A stretch of DNA of 64,000 nt from positions 2,294,001 through 2,358,000 of the forward strand of contig NZ_CP109965.1 in the NCBI RefSeq assembly GCF_026725475.1, given 5' to 3'. Shown here in pieces: positions 54,092 through 63,332 of the stretch. The translations under genes were made by a program, and so were the position numbers. Below the pieces are notes generated by a model. The model was not told the origin of the DNA, ran no database searches, and saw nothing but the letters and a program-made list of their open reading frames with translations. The DNA comes from Catenovulum adriaticum (GTDB lineage Bacteria > Pseudomonadota > Gammaproteobacteria > Enterobacterales > Alteromonadaceae). The stretch's first letter is position 1, and each line of letters begins with the position of its first letter.

Positions 54092-54976
54092 ATGGAGCTT
54101 CACCCTTTAAACTTATATATAGGACGCTTATCCCCCAATAGTCAGCGTTCTATAACATCCCAGCTGATAAAAATGGCTGAACTAAGCCATTTAAATGTTC
54201 ACCAGTTATATACTATTGACTATCCAACGGCCTGTCAGTTGCAACAAAAGTTACTCGATATGGATTATTCCGCTCGTTCGATTAACAGAGCGTTTGTGGC
54301 TTTGTTCGGTGTTGTAAAGGTCGCTGTCTTATCGGGCTTAGTGTCAAATAAGCAGCTTCAAAAACTCAAGACCATTAAACGAGTAAAGCACGGTGAGCAC
54401 CGAGGTCGGATATTAACTCAAGCCAACATTTCAGGTTTATTCGAATTTTTAAATTCAACTAATAGCATTGTGTACAAACGTGATGCGCTCATTTTTGCAC
54501 TTTTATTAGGTGCAGGATTTAGAAGAAGTGAGCTATGTGCCCTACAGGTTGAAGATTGCAATTTGGATGAACAAACCGTCTTTATCCGAAAAGGGAAAGG
54601 GAACAAATCTAGAATTACTTATTTGCCGGACTGGGTAATGCCATACTTGTATTGTTGGATCAATATAAACAGTCTAACCACTGGCACTTTAATTTACAGT
54701 GCCAACCACAATGGCAAAAGCAGGTTACCACTAGATGGCTCAAGTATTTACCGTATTATCAAGCGACGTTTAGCCAGCATTCAGGTGTACAGTGTAACAC
54801 CTCATGACTTGAGACGGACTTATATTACCCGTTTATTAGAGCAGAAAGTCGATTTAAATACGGTTCGCAAGATGGCCGGACATGCAGATGTCAGTACAAC
54901 GATTGTTTATGACAAGCGGAGTGAGCAGGTAATGAAAGTAGCTGCTAAAGCATTAGACTACAGTAAGGAGGTTTAA
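54092..54976 (+). CDS. tyrosine recombinase (XerC/D-like)
   Basis: 294 residues. N-terminal SAM-like core-binding domain (about 1-95). The catalytic domain has arginine I in GAGFRRSELCAL, a lysine in IRKGKGNKSRI, the HDLRRTYIT box, histidine in MAGHADVSTTI and the nucleophile in VYDKR. It is shorter than the integrase at the left end and looks Xer-like. It is translationally coupled to the AAA gene (TAATG). The element thus has two recombinases; this one may resolve dimers or act on another site. Confidence 0.9.
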   Translation: MELHPLNLYIGRLSPNSQRSITSQLIKMAELSHLNVHQLYTIDYPTACQLQQKLLDMDYSARSINRAFVALFGVVKVAVLSGLVSNKQLQKLKTIKRVKHGEHRGRILTQANISGLFEFLNSTNSIVYKRDALIFALLLGAGFRRSELCALQVEDCNLDEQTVFIRKGKGNKSRITYLPDWVMPYLYCWININSLTTGTLIYSANHNGKSRLPLDGSSIYRIIKRRLASIQVYSVTPHDLRRTYITRLLEQKVDLNTVRKMAGHADVSTTIVYDKRSEQVMKVAAKALDYSKEV

Positions 54977-56994
54977 TGCTTCATTTCGATTATGAGCCAT
55001 CTAAACTACATGGTATTGCCTGTCTTTATATGAAAAAGGTACTGCCATATGTTCTTAAGCCAAGCGACGAAATAGAATCTAACTGTATTGCGAGTATTAG
55101 AGGAAAGCAAATAAAACATAGAACTCAACTCAATCTGAAACAATCTATTGCGTCTCTGAATACGGTTGAAAAAAATACAAAAGCCGTTTCTATTATCCAA
55201 CATAACGCGCAGTACATTTGCCAATTTCTGAATTTAAGAGATGATGCAATACCAATTTTTGAGTTTTTAATCGTTTCAAACCTCAATACAGGTATTAAAA
55301 ACTTGCTAGCTTCAGCCTATTATAGTGTCAACTTACAAATCGAAGGATTGTTATGCAAGGTATTTAATGTTCCACCTGTTTTAATTAGAACTCTAGTACG
55401 GCGATGTAAAGTTAGTGGTCTAACTTGGGGTGATGAACTGGAAGAAGATTACATTATCGAACTGCCGGATTTTTTATTAGACAGCATTGATCAACGGAAG
55501 TACCAGAGTGACCTTGATTTAGTTGGTAATATATTATTTGAGTGCTCACCGCCGCAGTTTAAAACTAGCCAGTTTCCACACGTCAATGTTGATTTAGTGA
55601 GTCGGTATCTTGAAAAAGCACTCGAGCAGAAAGTATCTGGCGTCAATTTGTTATTTTACGGTGAATCAGGTACTGGAAAAACGGAACTTGCTAAAAGCTT
55701 AGCCAGATACACAGGCAAAAAATTGTATGAAATCAGATCACCTAATATCGACTACGGTACTAAAAGCAAATATGAGTTTAACACCAGCGAAAACAAATCC
55801 AGTACCAAGCGGTTACAGTACCTATTATTTATCGAAATGGTCTTAAAAAATAGTCCAGATTGCATTTTACTGTTTGATGAGTGTGAGAACGTTTTTGACA
55901 GTGTTGACCAGAATTATTCTAAAGACCTCATCCACAGATTACTGGAAGAGTTATCTCTACCATGTATTTGGATAACAAACTATATTGGTTACTTTGATCC
56001 TAGTTGTATAAGACGTTTTAAGCTAACGATTGATTTTCCAACACTGTCGCCTTCGATGATTTACGACATTAGCAGGTATCTTTACAAAGGTTTGGATGTC
56101 AGCAAGCCTTTCATTCAATCTATTTCAAAAGTTAAAAATGTGACACCTGCGTACATTACCAATGCAATTCATATCGCTAAAACAATTGGAGCGAAAAGAG
56201 ATGAAGCCGAACTAATAATAGACGATGCGATACGGGCTAAGTTAGTAGCGACTGGCTTACATGAAATTGAGTATAAGTATCAAACAGCCATCACTTTCAA
56301 TCCTAACTATCTGAATGTAGATGCAGATAAAGTAACAATTGATATGATTAAGAACGCTGTTTCTGATAACAAGTCGATTCGAGTGTTATTAAATGGTGCG
56401 CCAGGTACTGGTAAAACAGCTTTAGTGCATCACTTATTTGACAGCCATAACAATGAGTTTATCTCAATTAAAACATCGGATATTTTGGGTAAATATGTAG
56501 GAGAAAGTGAGCAGAATGTCGCTCGCATATTTAAACGCGCAACAGAAGAACAGGCAGGTATTTTTATTGATGAAATAGACAGCCTATTATCTGCCAGAGA
56601 GCATGCAACCGCCCTTCATGAGCGACAGTTAGTCAATGAATTACTGGTACAAATAGAAGCCTTTCGTTATCCCCTATTTGCAGCGACTAACTTTGACAAC
56701 GCACTTGATAAAGCCGTAATGAGGCGATTCGACTTTAAATTTCGCTGCCTGTATTTAAAGCCCGAACAATCTATTGGCCTATTAAAGGAGGTACTCAACA
56801 CCAGTAAAATACCTAAAGCCGTAAAAACAGAACTTGAGGAGTTAACCCACTTGACTGCTGGTGACTTTAGCATTATCGCCAGACAAGCCCAGTTCCGTAC
56901 AACTAAATTAACCGCTCATAATGTTTTAACTTTATTAAAGCAAGAGCACTACCGCAAAATCCCTAAACCATCGATCGGCTTTCTACAAAGCTAA
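54976..56994 (+). CDS. tandem AAA+ ATPase
   Basis: 672 residues with two AAA+ modules. Module 1 has Walker A YGESGTGKTELAKS near residue 228 and Walker B CILLFDECENVFD near 300. Module 2 has Walker A NGAPGTGKTALVHHL near 472 and Walker B AGIFIDEIDSLLS near 528, with sensor-like ATNFDNALDKAVMRRFD (about 574-590). The N-terminal 200 residues are helical and unassigned. Cotranslated with the recombinase. CDC48-like tandem AAA proteins remodel proteins, but no substrate can be named. Confidence 0.85.
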   Translation: MLHFDYEPSKLHGIACLYMKKVLPYVLKPSDEIESNCIASIRGKQIKHRTQLNLKQSIASLNTVEKNTKAVSIIQHNAQYICQFLNLRDDAIPIFEFLIVSNLNTGIKNLLASAYYSVNLQIEGLLCKVFNVPPVLIRTLVRRCKVSGLTWGDELEEDYIIELPDFLLDSIDQRKYQSDLDLVGNILFECSPPQFKTSQFPHVNVDLVSRYLEKALEQKVSGVNLLFYGESGTGKTELAKSLARYTGKKLYEIRSPNIDYGTKSKYEFNTSENKSSTKRLQYLLFIEMVLKNSPDCILLFDECENVFDSVDQNYSKDLIHRLLEELSLPCIWITNYIGYFDPSCIRRFKLTIDFPTLSPSMIYDISRYLYKGLDVSKPFIQSISKVKNVTPAYITNAIHIAKTIGAKRDEAELIIDDAIRAKLVATGLHEIEYKYQTAITFNPNYLNVDADKVTIDMIKNAVSDNKSIRVLLNGAPGTGKTALVHHLFDSHNNEFISIKTSDILGKYVGESEQNVARIFKRATEEQAGIFIDEIDSLLSAREHATALHERQLVNELLVQIEAFRYPLFAATNFDNALDKAVMRRFDFKFRCLYLKPEQSIGLLKEVLNTSKIPKAVKTELEELTHLTAGDFSIIARQAQFRTTKLTAHNVLTLLKQEHYRKIPKPSIGFLQS

Positions 56995-57014
56995 TTATTT
57001 AAAGGAATCACATT

Positions 57015-57455
57015 ATGACTACTTCGATATTGAGTTCACTCAAGGTAACCGCCCGCCCAAAAAACCCGAAAACGGATTTAGTGATGCAGCGACGAGAAAG
57101 GTTGCTGACCAAACTGAATCAACAATTAGATATGGCCGTGGCCTTTATAAACAATGAGGAGTACACCGTTTATAAAGAAAAATGGCGTAAAGATCCTGAA
57201 ACTGGCCTTTCTGAGAAAATTCGGATACCTAAACGTATATCGCCTTGGTTCTTTCAGAATAACAATACCTATTACTTTCAAATTCGCTTAGCTAACAAGC
57301 CAATTGAAATCACAAAGGGCTGCTCCGCTTTTGAAGTGGGTGAAAAAGAAAGCTTACCAGCTGTAATAGGCAAGCTCATTAAAGCAACAGTCGCTGGTGA
57401 ATTAGATTCCTTGCTTTCAAACCAACTAAGCATACAACGTCCAAAAACTAAGTAG
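57015..57455 (+). CDS. small protein, DUF6641-like
   Basis: 146 residues. It starts SILSSLKVTARPKNPKTDLV and continues through a helical RRERLLTKLNQQLDMAVAF and ISPWFFQNNNTYYFQIRLAN. The beginning resembles the DUF6641 family of element-borne proteins, from memory, so the name is tentative. AAAGGAATCAC ribosome-binding site; follows the AAA gene by 20 bp. Part of the same operon. Confidence 0.55.
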   Translation: MTTSILSSLKVTARPKNPKTDLVMQRRERLLTKLNQQLDMAVAFINNEEYTVYKEKWRKDPETGLSEKIRIPKRISPWFFQNNNTYYFQIRLANKPIEITKGCSAFEVGEKESLPAVIGKLIKATVAGELDSLLSNQLSIQRPKTK

Positions 57456-57466
57456 AGGTAGACAAA

Positions 57467-57892
57467 ATGACACAGACAATAACTATTGAGCCTACACCGC
57501 TAAAACTCAAAGGCAGGTTAATAGAGTTAATCAATAAGTCGTTATCAACAACAGATTTAACTGAAAGAACTGCTGTGACCCTGAATTTCAGAGATCCAAG
57601 CTACTCAGCTGAACACGGTGGCTACCATCCAGTAGAAATACGGTTCGTTAAATCTCGCCTTGGTTTCAAGGTGAGTTATATAACTGATTTTTGTTATGTA
57701 GGGTTTGGTGGCTACGAAGAACTGGTTAAGGATATGGACTTCGACTTCGACTGTGGTATTGCCCAATTTGCAAACGGTCAGGTACTCCCTATCGAAGAAG
57801 CAATGGACATATTTCATATATGGCAGGATAACTTTGTATTTTATGCAACAACAATTGAACCATATATATGCGACATAACCACAGAAGAGTAG
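57467..57892 (+). CDS. DUF2787-family protein
   Basis: 141 residues, recognised by LNFRDPSYSAEHGGYHPVEI and FDCGIAQFANGQVLPIEEAM. These match DUF2787, a small family seen on Vibrio/Shewanella/Pseudoalteromonas integrative elements, function unknown. Last gene of the recombinase-AAA operon, 11 bp after the previous one, next to the right end of the element. Confidence 0.7.
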   Translation: MTQTITIEPTPLKLKGRLIELINKSLSTTDLTERTAVTLNFRDPSYSAEHGGYHPVEIRFVKSRLGFKVSYITDFCYVGFGGYEELVKDMDFDFDCGIAQFANGQVLPIEEAMDIFHIWQDNFVFYATTIEPYICDITTEE

Positions 57893-57973
57893 ATCAGTTT
57901 TTGATTGATTTGAATAGGTAATTCATTTGAGAGTGATATACTAGTATAAGAGGTTGAGATTTAAGGTCTAAAC

Positions 57974-58028
57974 AATGGTACCGGTGGGCGGACTTGAACC
58001 GCCACGCCCGAAGGCAACGGATTTTGAA
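57974..58028 (-). repeat. 55-bp direct repeat, right copy (tRNA-Leu 3' half)
   Basis: Identical to 33887-33941. Together they flank the element with the same orientation. This copy is joined to a complete tRNA 5' half. Confidence 0.92.
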
Positions 58029-58060
58029 TCCGTCGTGTATACCAATTTCACCACACCGGC
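57976..58060 (-). tRNA. tRNA-Leu(CAA), intact
   Basis: 85 nt on the minus strand. The acceptor stem is GCCGGTG/CACCGGT, the anticodon stem ACGGA/TCCGT with loop TTCAAAA giving anticodon CAA (reads UUG), followed by a long variable arm typical of leucine tRNAs, T-arm GGCGG-TTCAAGT-CCGCC, discriminator A and encoded CCA. This tRNA type (leuX in E. coli) is a known integration hotspot. Confidence 0.96.
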
Positions 58061-58394
58061 ATTGTTTACTTTAAATTGTGCTTTCAAAAACTTTGCAAAT
58101 CTTTGCAAATAACTTTTGAAAAATTTGAAACATAAAACCTTTATATTTCAATTGCCTAGTGATTTTTAATCAGTAGACACTACGTTTTTTGAATCCGTCG
58201 TGTATACCAATTTCACCACACCGGCATTGTTTACTTTAAATTGTGCTTTCAAAAACTTTGCAAATCTTTGCAAATAACTTTTGAAAAATTTGAAACATAA
58301 AACCTTTATATTTCAATTGCCTAGTGATTTTTAATCAGTAGACACTACGTTTTTTGAATCCGTCGTGTATACCAATTTCACCACACCGGCATTG
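58022..58394. repeat. 165-bp tandem repeat with extra tRNA-Leu 5' halves (right junction)
   Basis: TTTTGAATCCGTCG... recurs with exact 165-bp period; the GAATCC core starts at 58026, 58191 and 58356. Copies at 58191 and 58356 hold only the tRNA 5' half and are preceded by TACGTTTTTT instead of the tRNA 3' half. The 130-bp spacers are identical and contain CTTTGCAAA pairs like those at 33998-34018. The rightmost copy joins the native tRNA leader. Confidence 0.92.
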
Positions 58395-58443
58395 CTTGAA
58401 TCTGCTTAGTTAAATGTTAAAGCAAACCTAACTAAGTGGTCGC

Positions 58444-58471
58444 ATTATACAAAGGCAATTGGGGCAAGCAA
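58444..58471 (-). promoter_or_regulatory. probable native tRNA-Leu promoter
   Basis: On the minus strand: -35 TTGCTT (58466-58471), 16-bp spacer, perfect -10 TATAAT (58444-58449). It lies about 50 bp upstream of the rightmost tRNA 5' half and about 385 bp upstream of the intact tRNA gene. Confidence 0.7.
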
Positions 58472-58881
58472 GTCTTTTTTTATAAATATGAATCAAACGT
58501 ATATTATTTGTTCAATTATACCTATTTATGAAAATATCTCGGTACACCATACAAAAAAGACCATCAAAGTAGGTTTATAGGGTGTTTATCGTTGTTTAAA
58601 CTTATTATCTGCTTGCACATGTTACAAAACTGGTTTAATACTATATCCAGTCTATAAATAAACATACGTATACTGTCAATCAAACAACCAATATGCAATG
58701 AAGCTAACCATTCGTGATAATCATCATACGCAACATAAAAAAGACTTATTTACCCGATACTATTGGCCAAAAACCGTTGCGCTAATGTCACTTTATTGGT
58801 ACCAAATTACACGACAATCACACATAGCCTAAGTTGGGTTGTAACCAAATAACCCTAAATGCTATCTGCGTGCTGTAAGGA
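58472..58881. other. intergenic region right of the element
   Basis: 410 bp before the GH15-like gene. A 44-codon frame at 58698-58832 is not convincing. It should hold the promoter of the GH15-like gene. Nothing else seen. Confidence 0.35.
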
Positions 58882-61800
58882 ATGAAAATGAAAAATACAG
58901 AGCTATTAAATAACCTTTACCAAGATATAAATTCAATAATTTTAACCCGCCAACACCCTGTTACAGGTTTATTGCCTGCCAGCACTGCAATCACAACTCA
59001 TGGTAATTATACTGATGCTTGGGTCCGTGATAATGTTTATTCAATTATGAGTGTTTGGTCATTAGGCATCGCCTATCGTCGTCATGGTGAGAGTGAGCGC
59101 AGCGATGAGCTCAATCAAGCGACCATAAAATTAATGCGTGGTTTGCTGCAATCTATGATGCGACAGGCTAGCAAAGTAGAAACCTTTAAACATACACTCG
59201 ACCCTAAAGATGCGCTTCATGCCAAATATGACACGTCAACTGGTTTAACCGTAGTAGCAGATGACGCTTGGGGCCATTTACAGGTTGATGCAACCTCCAT
59301 TTTTTTATTAATGTTGGCTCAAATGAGTGCGACAGGCTTAAGAATCATCAACACGTATGATGAAGTGGACTTTATTCAAAACCTAATTTACTACATCGCA
59401 TTTGCTTACCGTATTCCTGATTTTGGTATCTGGGAGCGCGGTAACAAAATTAACAACGGTAAAACTGAAATAAACGCCAGCTCAGTTGGTATGGCAAAAG
59501 CCGCACTGCAAGCCTTAGATGGCTTTAATTTATTTGGTGCCAATGCTTCACAGCGAGCTGTGGTTCATACCGTGCCAGATGGTATTTCAAGAGCACGCAA
59601 TACGCTCGCTCGCCTACTGCCTAGAGAATCTTTATCAAAAGAAGTTGATAGCGCTTTATTAAGTATTATAGGTTTTCCGGCTTTTGCCGTAGGCGATAAA
59701 GCACTAGCGCAAAAAACGCGTGACAAGATTTTATCTGAACTAGGCGGAAACTACGGCTGTAAACGATTTTTATGGGATGGCCATCAAACTGCAATAGAAG
59801 ATCATAGCCGAATTCATTACGAGCATAACGAATTAACTAATTTTGCTGAAATTGAATCTGAGTGGCCATTATTTTATACCTACTTATATATTCAAGCTTT
59901 ATTTGATCAAGATCACACAGCGGCAAATCAATACCGCAAACGCATAGAATCATTAATGGTTGAGGTTGATGGGAAAAAGCTCATTCCAGAATTATACTAT
60001 TTACAGCCCGAACATGTTGAAGCCGAAAAAAACACGCCTCGTAGCCAAACAAGAGTGCCTAACGAAAACTTACCTTTGGTATGGGCGCAAAGCCTTTATT
60101 ATGTTGGACTCATGTTAGATGAAGGGTTAATTTTAGAAAAAGATTTAGACCCGCTCAAATTGCGTATTCGCTCAAGTCGCAGTAATGAAACTCAAATTGC
60201 ACTTGTTGTACTTGCCGAAAATGAAAGTATCAAACAGATCATGGCTTCACACGGCGTTATTGCCGAAACGCCTAAAGATATTTTGCCAATCAAAGTGATG
60301 ACATCACAACAATTGGTAGATTCATACCAGCAGCTTGGCGCTAATGCGGCGTTAAATTTGACTGGTCGGCCAAAACGCCGCTTTCAAAGCTTAGCGACCG
60401 CACAAACTTATGACATCAATCAAAAATCTTATTTGTGTTTATCGTCCCTACAGCAAGATAAATACAATTACCGTTTTTTTGATGGCGAGCTTGAAAGTGA
60501 AATACTCCAAAGCGAAATAGCGCACATTAAAAAGCACTGGATCAATAAACAAGTTGCAGTAGTAACCTATATGGTTACAGAAAGCATGTGTAATTCAACC
60601 AATATTAACGCGCTTTTTTCAACACTTAAAAAGCTGCAACTTAAATCTCAACAGCTTAACGTTGGCTACGCATCCGCTGCGTTGGCACGCAGGGCATCTA
60701 GAGTTAACAAACTTAGTTTGCCTCAACTGGATTTAAACCAGATGAATATAGGTAAACAATCGGATATAGAGCAAGCGAGCTTAACTGCCGAACAGCTTAT
60801 AGAGCCAATAAGTCAGGCGTTTGATAGTCTATTTGACAACGATGCGCTCGCATACCAACAGCTCAACCAATGGTTTGAACAATTCGGGTTAGAGGGAAAT
60901 ATTGGCGCTCAGCAACAGATTCCATTTACGCGTTTAATAAATGATTGCTACCAAATTGCAGCAGCAAAACAATGCTGGCTTACCACCCGTTGGTGTTTTT
61001 CCATGCTAAATTTGTCAAACAATGACCTCACCGACGATTTATCACTACTTTGTGCACGCGACTTGTCAATTTTAATTGGTACCGATAATCAAACCGTATT
61101 GTCGGGTGAATCTAGTAACCTGCAGCAGGAAGAACTCATTCATACCATTGATATTGCCACTCGCAGTCCGATTGAGCGTACCTTGATGCAAGAAATTCTA
61201 GTCATTTTAGGTTACATAATGCGTACGCAAATCCAGTTATTTAATGGCATCCGCTCTATCCATTTAAATAATTTATTAGCACTTTGTACCGACAATGAAA
61301 TTAAGCAATGCACAACCATAGATACCCTTGCTCAACTTTCTCCGTTTGAATTTATGCGGCATATACATTCAATTTTAGAATCGCAGCACCAAGCTTATGA
61401 TTTTGATGTCACTGCAAGCTTTTCACAGCAAGACGGAACCCAAACGAATACCACCCGCCAATCGCGAGCAATGGATACAGATTGGCTATCTTGGCGGTCA
61501 GAGCGTGGGTTAATTACTCGTTTTGATGATAACTTTTTAACCGCCATCTGGCAAAGCTTAGCCCATAGCCCTAAGCTGGTATTTGCCGACCATGAAAACA
61601 GCCGCAACAGCTTAGACTGTCGCCAAGTTCAAAGCTCTATGACCTCGGGTGAAGAAAATTTTGCGCGCTTAATTGATACCCTAATTCAGTCTGCACACCC
61701 TGTATATTATAAAGCTGCTTTGGTTGAAGTATTAGCCGCTTACATTGGCTTTTGCGAACACAACAAAACAGTGCAATTTAATACACCCATAGTGCTAGGT

Positions 61801-61956
61801 GATATATTAGCGCAAGCCGCTGATCAGCACACACTTGATCAAGGTGAAGATGCTAATGCACAAAGTAACCTTGAACAATTACTACAGCAATCCCCAAAAA
61901 CCTTGCAAGACTACATCAGCATCATATTGTCCCGCATTGCAAATAGTGGGTTGTAA
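58882..61956 (+). CDS. glycoside hydrolase family 15-like / phosphorylase-kinase-subunit-like protein
   Basis: 1024 residues, cytoplasmic. The N-terminal 420 residues resemble the (alpha/alpha)6 barrel of GH15 and of eukaryotic phosphorylase kinase alpha/beta: GNYTDAWVRDNVYSIMSVW, DDAWGHLQVDATSIFLLML, PDFGIWERG and NENLPLVWAQSLYY. The remaining 600 residues also match that long bacterial family but have no assigned activity. A retained WERG glutamate hints at hydrolase chemistry, but regulatory use is possible. AAGGA ribosome-binding site before ATG. Confidence 0.8.
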   Translation: MKMKNTELLNNLYQDINSIILTRQHPVTGLLPASTAITTHGNYTDAWVRDNVYSIMSVWSLGIAYRRHGESERSDELNQATIKLMRGLLQSMMRQASKVETFKHTLDPKDALHAKYDTSTGLTVVADDAWGHLQVDATSIFLLMLAQMSATGLRIINTYDEVDFIQNLIYYIAFAYRIPDFGIWERGNKINNGKTEINASSVGMAKAALQALDGFNLFGANASQRAVVHTVPDGISRARNTLARLLPRESLSKEVDSALLSIIGFPAFAVGDKALAQKTRDKILSELGGNYGCKRFLWDGHQTAIEDHSRIHYEHNELTNFAEIESEWPLFYTYLYIQALFDQDHTAANQYRKRIESLMVEVDGKKLIPELYYLQPEHVEAEKNTPRSQTRVPNENLPLVWAQSLYYVGLMLDEGLILEKDLDPLKLRIRSSRSNETQIALVVLAENESIKQIMASHGVIAETPKDILPIKVMTSQQLVDSYQQLGANAALNLTGRPKRRFQSLATAQTYDINQKSYLCLSSLQQDKYNYRFFDGELESEILQSEIAHIKKHWINKQVAVVTYMVTESMCNSTNINALFSTLKKLQLKSQQLNVGYASAALARRASRVNKLSLPQLDLNQMNIGKQSDIEQASLTAEQLIEPISQAFDSLFDNDALAYQQLNQWFEQFGLEGNIGAQQQIPFTRLINDCYQIAAAKQCWLTTRWCFSMLNLSNNDLTDDLSLLCARDLSILIGTDNQTVLSGESSNLQQEELIHTIDIATRSPIERTLMQEILVILGYIMRTQIQLFNGIRSIHLNNLLALCTDNEIKQCTTIDTLAQLSPFEFMRHIHSILESQHQAYDFDVTASFSQQDGTQTNTTRQSRAMDTDWLSWRSERGLITRFDDNFLTAIWQSLAHSPKLVFADHENSRNSLDCRQVQSSMTSGEENFARLIDTLIQSAHPVYYKAALVEVLAAYIGFCEHNKTVQFNTPIVLGDILAQAADQHTLDQGEDANAQSNLEQLLQQSPKTLQDYISIILSRIANSGL

Positions 61957-62119
61957 ATTAAACTAACCAAAAATACTCAGCCACATGACTAACTTTTAAT
62001 GTCGGCTGAGTGCGTTACGCTAAGTTATATTAGAATAAATGGTACTATGTAGGTTATTTATATTAGGTTTCTCAGAATTTAGATATACAGCTAATCTAGA
62101 TAACAGATATCGAGACATT

Positions 62120-63313
62120 ATGATAAAAACAATTCCAATTAAAGCATTAAAAATAGGTATGTACGTTACAGCCGTGACAAAGCAACATGGAAAAATATCG
62201 GTAAAATCTAAAGGCTGGATTAAATCGCAAGCTCTGCTCGACCAGCTCATTAAAAAAGGCATAGACGAAGTAGAAATAGACACAGATAAAACATTAAATC
62301 AAAACCAACCTGAAGTTGTAAATGAAACGCCTAAAGAACAGTTTGAAACACTGCCTTATAAAACGGTTCCGGTAAATCAAGAACTTAAACGTGCAAATAA
62401 ACTCTATAAGCAAGCTAAATCGCTGCAATCTAAAATTTTGCGTGATATCTCAGTTGGCCATGAAATTGAATTAGAACCAGCACAAGAGCTGACCAGTCAG
62501 TTAATTGACTCTATTTTCAGAAACCAAGATGCGCTCTCTTGTATCAGTAGAATACGTGATAAAGATGCTTATTTAATGGAGCACTCATTAAATGTTTCTA
62601 TTTTAATTAGCATGTTTGCCAAACACCTTAAAATGCCTAGAGCGATCATTGAAACTCTGGCTTTAGGTGCTTTTTTACATGATATCGGAAAAATTTTAGT
62701 TCCGGATGAAATTTTACATAAACCCGGCAAATTAACTGAAGCTGAGTTTGAGATTATGAAATCACATGTGACTAAAGGGGTAACAGCTTTAAAAGCGGTA
62801 GAAGGCATTTCAGCAGAAGTAATAAACATTGTGATTCAACATCATGAAAAACTAGACGGTAAAGGTTACCCTCACGGCTTAGCTGGAGAACAAATTGATC
62901 AAGCTGGTCGAATGATTTCGATTGTCGATATTTATGATGCAATGACAGCCGAGCGAGTTTATAAAAAAGGCATGTCGCCCAGCGCGGCTTTAAAAATCAT
63001 GCTGGGCATGACACCAAATTCACTTGACTCTTCGCTACTTCAACAATTTATAAAATGCGTTGGTATTCATCCGGTAGGCTCGTTAGTAAAGCTAACAAGT
63101 GGCAAATTAGCAATCGTCACTGAATCCAACCCTGACAACCCATTATGTCCTATCGTAAAAGTGTTTTACCACACAAAATACCAGCGCCACAGCGAAATTA
63201 AAGATATTGACTTAGCTAAACCTAATTGTGGTGAGAACATCGAAAAAAGTGTAAAACCAGAAGAGTTCAATATTGATTTACACCGTTTTTTCCGTGAAGT
63301 TTTAATGTCCTAA
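62120..63313 (+). CDS. HD-GYP domain protein, c-di-GMP phosphodiesterase
   Basis: 397 residues from ATG 62120, which begins MIKTIPIKALKIGMYVTAV, the usual start of the DUF3391 N-domain (about 1-130). The frame extends upstream to 62039 but without family similarity. The HD-GYP domain (about 155-340) is complete: EHSLNVSILIS, FLHDIGKILVP, HHEKLDGKGYPHGL and ISIVDIYDAMTAERVY. It is expected to linearise c-di-GMP; the PilZ protein at 18.9 kb is a possible reader of the same messenger. Confidence 0.92.
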   Translation: MIKTIPIKALKIGMYVTAVTKQHGKISVKSKGWIKSQALLDQLIKKGIDEVEIDTDKTLNQNQPEVVNETPKEQFETLPYKTVPVNQELKRANKLYKQAKSLQSKILRDISVGHEIELEPAQELTSQLIDSIFRNQDALSCISRIRDKDAYLMEHSLNVSILISMFAKHLKMPRAIIETLALGAFLHDIGKILVPDEILHKPGKLTEAEFEIMKSHVTKGVTALKAVEGISAEVINIVIQHHEKLDGKGYPHGLAGEQIDQAGRMISIVDIYDAMTAERVYKKGMSPSAALKIMLGMTPNSLDSSLLQQFIKCVGIHPVGSLVKLTSGKLAIVTESNPDNPLCPIVKVFYHTKYQRHSEIKDIDLAKPNCGENIEKSVKPEEFNIDLHRFFREVLMS

Positions 63314-63332
63314 AGCCAACTCTATTCTGACT

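Noticed and set aside
33887..58394. Prophage or conjugative element
   Set aside because: No capsid, terminase, tail, lysis, relaxase or type IV secretion gene is visible in the element; it is better described as an integrative element with its own replication module.
58698..58832. 44-codon frame before the GH15-like gene
   Set aside because: No ribosome-binding site and no recognisable protein features; likely chance.
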